A DNA stretch of 64,000 nucleotides from the NCBI RefSeq assembly GCF_008727865.1, contig NZ_VTWU01000002.1, forward strand, positions 496,001-560,000, read 5' to 3'. Every line of letters begins with the position of its first letter. The stretch's first letter is position 1. The notes beneath the pieces are model-generated. The model saw only the letters and a list, made by a program, of their open reading frames with translations, was not told the origin of the DNA and did no database searches. Below, in pieces: positions 59,140 through 64,000 of the stretch. This DNA comes from Hymenobacter busanensis. GTDB lineage: Bacteria > Bacteroidota > Bacteroidia > Cytophagales > Hymenobacteraceae. The position numbers were made by a program, and so were the translations under genes.

Positions 59140-59727
59140 ATGAAATCGTTGTTTCTCGCGTTGCTAGTGGCCGTGGCCCTGGGGCGCCCGGCCGCTGCCC
59201 AGCGGTATTCTACCCGCATGGCTACCATCGACTTCTTCTCTGATGCGCCACTGGAAGACATCAAGGCCAAGAACACGCAGGTAGCCGCTACCGTCGATTT
59301 GCTAAGCCAGCAGCTGGCATTTGTGGCCAACCTCAAGGAATTTGACTTTCCCGACAAGCTCATGCAGGCGCACTTCAACGAAAACTTCGTGGAGTCGGAG
59401 AAGTACCCGCGGGCAACGTTCAGCGGCCGCATTTCCGGCCTGCCCGAAGGCGGCCTGCCCGCCGTGGGCACTACCGCGGTGCAGGTGGAAGGCGAGTTGA
59501 CCCTTCACGGCGTGAAGCGGCGCATCAAGCTGCCCGCGTCGCTGGAAATGCAGGACAAGCAGCTCGTGGCCAAAGCCCAGTTCAACGTGGCCCCGGCCGA
59601 CTACAAAATCGACATTCCGTCGCTGGTGAAGGAGCACATTGCCAAGTCGGTGGCCGTGACGGTATATGCCGTGTGCGCCCCGCAAGGCCCCACGCCGCAG
59701 ATTTCGTCGCAGACAACCCGTCCTTGA
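59140..59727 (+). CDS. YceI family exported protein
   Basis: 195 residues. Signal peptide MKSLFLALLVAVALGRPAAA, then a lipocalin-like YceI domain: FVANLKEFDFPDKLMQAHFN, ESEKYPRATFSGRI, VQVEGELTLHGVKRRIKLPA. YceI proteins bind isoprenoid lipids or amphiphiles in the periplasm; the cargo is not known here. The ATG at 59140 follows the cytochrome-like gene by 13 bases. Part of a conserved Bacteroidetes arrangement with a DUF5777 barrel. Confidence 0.92.
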   Translation: MKSLFLALLVAVALGRPAAAQRYSTRMATIDFFSDAPLEDIKAKNTQVAATVDLLSQQLAFVANLKEFDFPDKLMQAHFNENFVESEKYPRATFSGRISGLPEGGLPAVGTTAVQVEGELTLHGVKRRIKLPASLEMQDKQLVAKAQFNVAPADYKIDIPSLVKEHIAKSVAVTVYAVCAPQGPTPQISSQTTRP

Positions 59728-59758
59728 CCGGCTTGCATTGCCTTTACTCCCCTCCCCT

Positions 59759-60667
59759 ATGACTTCTTTCTACGTTTCTTCCATCCGAAGCCTGCTGCTG
59801 GGCGCGGCACTGGTGCTGGGCCACACGGCCGCAGCCCAGGACGACCTGCTCAACCAGCTGGAGCAGGAAACCAAAACCGAGGTAAAAACCGACTTTGCCA
59901 CCGGTACTTTCAAGGGCACGCGAATCGTCAACGGACACTCGGTGGAAACGCCGGCGCAGGGTTCCATGCTGTTTCTCATCGGGCACCGCTTCGGCACGCT
60001 CAACAGCGGCGCCTACAACTTCTTCGGCCTCGACCAAGCTACCATTCGACTGGGCCTCGAATACGGCATCAACGACCGCGTGGCCGTGGGCATCGGGCGC
60101 AGTTCGCTTGACAAGACCTTCGACGGCTTTGTGAAATACAAAGCCCTGCGGCAGCACACCGGACCCGCCGCGTCGCCGGTTACGGTTACGCTGCTGGCCA
60201 GCAGCACGCTCACCACGCTCAAGTTTCCCGTCGGCGCCGACCGCAGCGTGGGCAAGCGCATGGCCTACTCCTACCAGGCATTGGTGGCGCGCAAATTCAG
60301 TCCCTCGCTTTCGGCGCAGCTCATGCCCACCTTGGTGCACCGCAACCTGGTAGACAAACCCACCGACAACAACGACGTGTACGCGCTGGGTGGCGCCGTG
60401 CGGCAGAAAATCAGCCGCCGCGTAGCCCTTACGGCCGAGTATTACTACGTGCTGTCGGAGCACACCAGTGAGCAGTTTCGCAACCCAGTGGCGTTTGGCT
60501 TCGACATCGAAACCGGCGGGCACGTGTTTCAGCTGCACTTCACCAACGCCAACGGCATGGTCGATCCGCTGTTTATTCCACGCACCACCGGCAACTTCTG
60601 GGACGGCGACATTTTCTTCGGCTTCAACGTTGCCCGCTCCTTCGGCATCGGCCACCGGAAAGAGTAG
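59759..60667 (+). CDS. DUF5777 outer-membrane beta-barrel protein
   Basis: 302 residues. Signal peptide ending in LGHTAAAQ; the rest has the alternating pattern of beta-strands of an outer-membrane barrel: MLFLIGHRFGTLNSGAYNFF, RLGLEYGINDRVAVGIGR, KRMAYSYQALVARKFSPSLS, VALTAEYYYVLSE and HVFQLHFTNANGMVDPLFIP. It ends with FGFNVARSFGI followed by HRKE. The family is annotated DUF5777. Third gene of the trio with the cytochrome-like lipoprotein and YceI; the three may be one envelope electron-transfer or lipid unit, but no function is established. Confidence 0.88.
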   Translation: MTSFYVSSIRSLLLGAALVLGHTAAAQDDLLNQLEQETKTEVKTDFATGTFKGTRIVNGHSVETPAQGSMLFLIGHRFGTLNSGAYNFFGLDQATIRLGLEYGINDRVAVGIGRSSLDKTFDGFVKYKALRQHTGPAASPVTVTLLASSTLTTLKFPVGADRSVGKRMAYSYQALVARKFSPSLSAQLMPTLVHRNLVDKPTDNNDVYALGGAVRQKISRRVALTAEYYYVLSEHTSEQFRNPVAFGFDIETGGHVFQLHFTNANGMVDPLFIPRTTGNFWDGDIFFGFNVARSFGIGHRKE

Positions 60668-60703
60668 CCTGCGTTTTTACCCTCGCATCCACCTACACCA
60701 CCC

Positions 60704-60739
60704 ACAAAAAAGCCCGGCACATTGGCCGGGCTTTTTTGT
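60704..60739. terminator. Bidirectional terminator between DUF5777 and nfu genes
   Basis: ACAAAAAAGCCCGGC (60704-60718) and GCCGGGCTTTTTTGT (60725-60739) form a 15-bp stem with A- and T-runs, in the gap between two converging genes. Confidence 0.9.
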
Positions 60740-60772
60740 TTACGAATGCGGCTGGGCACAGAAGCCCAAACA

Positions 60773-61399
60773 TTAAAAGCCGGCGGTTACGCCTTCGGCC
60801 ACCACTTCCGTTACCTGGGGCACCATGCGCTTGAGCAGGTTTTCGATGCCCGACTTGAGCGTGACGGTAGCCGAGGGGCAGCCCGAGCAGGAGCCCTGCA
60901 GGTTCACCGTTACCACGCCTTCGCGGTAGCTCTTGAAGGTGATGTTGCCACCGTCCTGCTCCACGGCGGGGCGCACGTAGTTGTCGAGCAGGTCGATGAT
61001 TTTCTGGGCCGTTTCCTGGTCTTCAGCCGAGTGGTCGGCACCGGCAGCCTGCTGGGCGGCGCGCTGCTCGGCGGCGGGGTCGACGAGGAAAATGGGGCCG
61101 CCCGACTCCACGTACGACTTCAGGAAAGTGCGCAACTCGGGAATGAGTTGCGTCCAAGTATGGTCGGGTGTGGTTTTGGTGACGGTTACGAAGTTGGCGG
61201 CGATGAACACGCGGCCCACGTAATCGAACTTGAACAGCTCCTGAGCCAATGGCGAGTTGCTGGCCGATTCGGCGTCGGGGTAGTCTACGCTCACGCCGTC
61301 GCTCACAAGCTGGGCGTTGAGCACGAATTTCATCGACTCGGGGTTGGGCGAGGCTTCGGCGTAGATGGAAACCGAGCCGGCGGGGGCGGTAGTATTCAT
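60773..61399 (-). CDS. Nfu-type iron-sulfur scaffold protein
   Basis: 208 residues. N-terminal Nfu_N domain (IYAEASPNPESMKFVLN, LFKFDYVGRVFIAANFVTVT) and C-terminal NifU domain (LLDNYVRPAVEQDGGNITFK, LQGSCSGCPSATVTLKSGIE). The CSGC pair binds the [4Fe-4S] cluster handed to target proteins. Cytosolic. The ATG at 61399 is preceded by an exact -7 box 85 bases upstream. Single-gene unit. Confidence 0.94.
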   Translation of the reverse strand: MNTTAPAGSVSIYAEASPNPESMKFVLNAQLVSDGVSVDYPDAESASNSPLAQELFKFDYVGRVFIAANFVTVTKTTPDHTWTQLIPELRTFLKSYVESGGPIFLVDPAAEQRAAQQAAGADHSAEDQETAQKIIDLLDNYVRPAVEQDGGNITFKSYREGVVTVNLQGSCSGCPSATVTLKSGIENLLKRMVPQVTEVVAEGVTAGF

Positions 61400-61483
61400 G
61401 ATGAGACTGTGCTACTTAGGTCGAGGAAGGAGGCCGCCACAAAGCGGGTTTGGTGTATAACCGCAACAGGGCCCCGGTGGTTG

Positions 61484-61491
61484 CAAAGGTA
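61484..61491 (-). promoter_or_regulatory. -7 box (TACCTTTG) for the nfu gene
   Basis: CAAAGGTA on the + strand is an exact TAnnTTTG on the minus strand, 85 bases before the ATG. Confidence 0.5.
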
Positions 61492-61592
61492 ATAGAATGT
61501 GGGTGGCTGGTAGCGGCAAATACGGGTTGGCGGGTATGGCGGCGGGCTTGGGCGAGCCGCACCTTTACGGCCGGTTCATTTGCCTTCTGCCC

Positions 61593-62660
61593 ATGCTATT
61601 CCGCCTTGCTTTACTGGCTCTGAGTGTACTGTTCGCCACTTTGGGCCGCGCCCAGCAGCTAGTACCGCGCCTGCTGCTCGACGAAGAATTTCACGACAAC
61701 CACCGCAACTGGCCCACCGGCCTGCTCGGCAACGCCGAGTACAGCTTTCGGCCGGGCGAATACGTGGGCAAGGAAATCCGCCGCGAAAACCGGCAACGCG
61801 TGGCCCTCATTCAAGTGCCGCTCGACGCCGACCGCGACTTCGACATCGAGGCCGAATACCGCACCAGTTGGGTAGGTACGCTGGCCTGGGGCGCCCAAGA
61901 CGAGGAAAACATGCAGCTCTTCGGGCTCAACCCCGACAAGCACGTTTCCATTTGCGGCTGGCGGCGCGGCAAGTTTTTCTGGGGTGCGCCCGAAAGCACC
62001 ACCGCGGCTGTCATCAACGAAAAAGGCTGGAACACGCTGCGCCTGGAGCGGCGCGGAAAGCGCGTACGGTACTTCATCAACGGCACGCCGGTGGCCGACA
62101 CCAAGTTTGCCGGGCTGTGGGGCCAGGGCATTGGGCTCGAAACCAACCGCGGCTCTACGGCGCGGCTGCGGCACCTGCGCGTGTGGCAACTAGAGCCCGA
62201 AATGCCAGCGCCAGCCGCCACTCCTGCGCCGGCCGCGGCTATTGCGCCGGTGGCCACAGCCAGCACGGCGGAACCCGCCGATGCTGCCGAGGCCCTGGCC
62301 GCCCCGCTGCGTGGCGGGCAGCGCCTGGCGCTGCGCAACGTATTTTTCGTGCAAGGCCAACCCGAACTGCTGGGCACCAGCAAACCCGAGCTGGCGCGGC
62401 TGGCCAAGGCGCTCAACAACCAGTCGGCCTTGCGCATCCGGCTGGAAGGCCACACCGACAACCAAGGTCCGGAAGACAAAAACCAGCTTCTGAGCGAACA
62501 GCGCGCCCAAGCTATCAAGACTTTCTTGGTGAAGTACGGTGTAGCGGCCGAGCGGCTCGAAACCGTTGGTTACGGCCCCACACGCCCCGTGGCACCAAAC
62601 GACACCGAAGCCCACCGCCGGCAGAACCGGCGGGTGGAGTGCGTGGTCGTGGAGCAGTAA
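61593..62660 (+). CDS. Exported OmpA-family peptidoglycan-anchored protein
   Basis: 355 residues. Signal peptide MLFRLALLALSVLFATLGRA. The first half (about 30-200) has a jelly-roll look with WNTLRLERRGKRVRYFINGT, close to concanavalin/3-keto-disaccharide-hydrolase-like folds. An Ala/Pro linker leads to an OmpA C-terminal domain (about 245-355) with RIRLEGHTDNQGPEDKNQLL, the peptidoglycan-binding Asp in HTDN, and HRRQNRRVECVVVEQ at the end. The N-terminal domain may bind glycans at the cell wall. It converges on aroC. Confidence 0.85.
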   Translation: MLFRLALLALSVLFATLGRAQQLVPRLLLDEEFHDNHRNWPTGLLGNAEYSFRPGEYVGKEIRRENRQRVALIQVPLDADRDFDIEAEYRTSWVGTLAWGAQDEENMQLFGLNPDKHVSICGWRRGKFFWGAPESTTAAVINEKGWNTLRLERRGKRVRYFINGTPVADTKFAGLWGQGIGLETNRGSTARLRHLRVWQLEPEMPAPAATPAPAAAIAPVATASTAEPADAAEALAAPLRGGQRLALRNVFFVQGQPELLGTSKPELARLAKALNNQSALRIRLEGHTDNQGPEDKNQLLSEQRAQAIKTFLVKYGVAAERLETVGYGPTRPVAPNDTEAHRRQNRRVECVVVEQ

Positions 62661-62686
62661 CGGCCTGTTTCTTCCTTCGCGCGGCG

Positions 62687-63766
62687 CTACAGCCGACTGG
62701 CGCGGGCGCGCAGCAGCATATCGGCCAGCACGAGGTTGGTCATGGCGTCTACAATGGGCACGGCGCGGGGCAGCACACACGGGTCGTGGCGGCCACGGCC
62801 GGCTAGCTCCACGGCTTCGCCTTGGTCGTTGATGGTTTGCTGAGGCTGCAAAATGGTGGCCACGGGCTTGAACGCCACGCGGAAATACACGTCCTGCCCG
62901 TTGCTGATGCCGCCCTGAATACCGCCCGAATGATTGGTGCGGGTACGCACCCGGCCGGCCTCATCGGTGTAGAAGGCATCGTTGTGCTCCGAGCCAAACA
63001 GCAGCGTGCCCGCAAATCCCGACCCGTATTCGAAGCCCTTCACTGCGTTGATGCTCAGCATGGCCTTGCCCAGCTCGGCGTGCAGCTTGTCGAACACCGG
63101 TTCGCCCAACCCCGTGGGCACCCCCGTCGCCACGCCCGTAATGATGCCGCCCACCGTATCGTGCCGGTCGCGGGTCTGCCGAATGAGGTCGGCCATGCGC
63201 GCTGCTGTTTCGGGGTGCGGGCAGCGCACCAGGTTGGTATCGATCAGGCTTAAATCGAGCTGCTCGTAGCTCACCGGCACCGCCACGGCCCCCACCTGCG
63301 ACACGTAGCTGCGCACGCGCACGCCGTGGTGCGCTAGCAGCGCCGCCGCCACCGCGCCGGCTGCCACGCGGGCCGCCGTTTCGCGGGCCGACGAGCGGCC
63401 GCCGCCGCGGTAGTCGCGGTGGCCGTACTTCTGGTCGTAGGTATAATCGGCGTGCGAAGGGCGGTAGGCGTGCTGGATGTGGGAATAGTCGTGGCTGCGC
63501 TGGTCCTGGTTGCGGATAAACAGCCCGATGGGCGTGCCCGTGCTACGGCCCTCAAACAGCCCCGACAATACCTCCACCGTATCGGCTTCGCTGCGCGGCG
63601 TCGTCAGCTCCGATTGGCCCGGCCGGCGGCGGTCCAGCGCCGCTTGAATGGCCGCCGCCTCGATGGGCAAGCCCGCAGGACAGCCATCGATGACTACGCC
63701 AATGCCCGGCCCGTGCGACTCGCCGAAAGTGCTGATGCGGAACAACTGTCCGTAGGAATTGCTCAT
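62687..63766 (-). CDS. aroC: Chorismate synthase
   Basis: 359 residues. Converts EPSP to chorismate using reduced flavin. Signatures: [20 protein letters not shown] near the start, [20 protein letters not shown] followed by [14 protein letters not shown], and [20 protein letters not shown]. The ATG at 63766 ([10 protein letters not shown]) is the usual family start; the frame is open 11 codons further upstream but those residues are atypical. No other aro gene is adjacent. Confidence 0.96.
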   Translation of the reverse strand: MSNSYGQLFRISTFGESHGPGIGVVIDGCPAGLPIEAAAIQAALDRRRPGQSELTTPRSEADTVEVLSGLFEGRSTGTPIGLFIRNQDQRSHDYSHIQHAYRPSHADYTYDQKYGHRDYRGGGRSSARETAARVAAGAVAAALLAHHGVRVRSYVSQVGAVAVPVSYEQLDLSLIDTNLVRCPHPETAARMADLIRQTRDRHDTVGGIITGVATGVPTGLGEPVFDKLHAELGKAMLSINAVKGFEYGSGFAGTLLFGSEHNDAFYTDEAGRVRTRTNHSGGIQGGISNGQDVYFRVAFKPVATILQPQQTINDQGEAVELAGRGRHDPCVLPRAVPIVDAMTNLVLADMLLRARASRL

Positions 63767-63832
63767 GCCCAAAAATGCAGTAATGAAACCCGGCTGCATG
63801 CAGCACGGCCCGGCGAAGCTACAACCGGATTG

Positions 63833-64000
63833 CTACCGTCGGCCGGCCCGCCACCACCCAATCACCGTGAGAAGGCCCAAAACAGCCAGTACTGCATAGG
63901 CATAACGGCGCGTTTGCTGCGGCGTATCCAGTGGCCGCAGTGTGTTGTCGGCGGCCGGAATTTGCTGGGCGTAGAACGGGTCCGTGCGGATGTAGGCCGC
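63833..64000 (-). CDS. C-terminal end of a membrane-anchored protein (5' end outside window)
   Basis: The minus-strand frame is open from the window edge to a TAG at 63835-63833, giving the last 55 residues: YIRTDPFYAQQIPAADNTLR, then a single hydrophobic helix YAYAVLAVLGLLTVIGWW and the basic tail RAGRR. It lies 66 bases upstream of aroC on the same strand. Too little remains to name a family. Confidence 0.6.
   Translation of the reverse strand, partial: AAYIRTDPFYAQQIPAADNTLRPLDTPQQTRRYAYAVLAVLGLLTVIGWWRAGRR

Overview
The window reads as chromosomal DNA of a high-GC member of the Bacteroidota, most likely a Hymenobacter-type cytophagale. Evidence: gldH, two proteins with type IX secretion (T9SS) C-terminal sorting tails, a PorE-like TPR/propeller/OmpA protein, a DUF2723 (GT117) membrane glycosyltransferase, a fused SecDF, a GWxTD protein and a DUF5777 barrel. 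The promoter elements also fit: many genes have TAnnTTTG, the Bacteroidetes -7 box, at the right distance, and Shine-Dalgarno sequences are generally missing. No rRNA, tRNA, CRISPR array, prophage or insertion sequence is visible.

Layout. 1-5.5 kb: end of an ABC permease, then ftsH and rsfS facing away from birA, then a secreted cupredoxin. 5.6-10.9 kb: DUF2723 protein, GWxTD protein and rlmB. 10.9-13.2 kb: a perfect 43-bp inverted repeat, then manC and kdsD (nucleotide-sugar and KDO supply). 13.2-18.4 kb: recQ, an M3 peptidase and a DHFR-like protein. 18.4-23 kb: bacilliredoxin, a TPR protein overlapping a PorE-like OmpA protein, and a DUF2750 gene broken by one stop codon. 23-28.4 kb: LUD protein, lpxH, two propeller proteins, a ComEA-like protein and an NmrA-type reductase. 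28.5-32.6 kb: a very unusual Gly/Ser/Tyr/Gln/Arg low-complexity protein, then gldH and ricT. 33-44.6 kb: M57 peptidase, a second palindromic repeat, T9SS subtilase, NHL protein, Zn alcohol dehydrogenase, RmlD-like reductase, cyclophilin, GNAT, DUF2238, hemC and an unrecognised protein. 44.7-53 kb: methyltransferase, VanZ-like protein, TIGR04283-type glycosyltransferase, holB, GlmU-like protein, rpmE2, rdgB, udk and a low-GC lipoprotein. 53-64 kb: secDF, an ECF sigma factor with an envelope-spanning candidate anti-sigma/barrel protein, a cytochrome-like lipoprotein/YceI/DUF5777 cluster, a Nfu protein, an OmpA protein, aroC and the end of a membrane protein.

Much of the content concerns building and policing the cell envelope: protein export (SecDF, T9SS parts and cargo, GldH), lipid A and sugar precursors (LpxH, KdsD, ManC), membrane quality control (FtsH) and envelope-sensing transcription (sigma/anti-sigma pair). 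The rest is housekeeping (recQ, holB, rlmB, rdgB, udk, hemC, aroC, birA, rsfS). I did not find a clearly new defence or metabolic system. The strongest candidates for new biology are the FUS-like low-complexity protein at 28547-30256, the sigma factor with its one-piece inner-to-outer membrane partner at 56285-58619, and the palindromic intergenic element family at 10901 and 34102.
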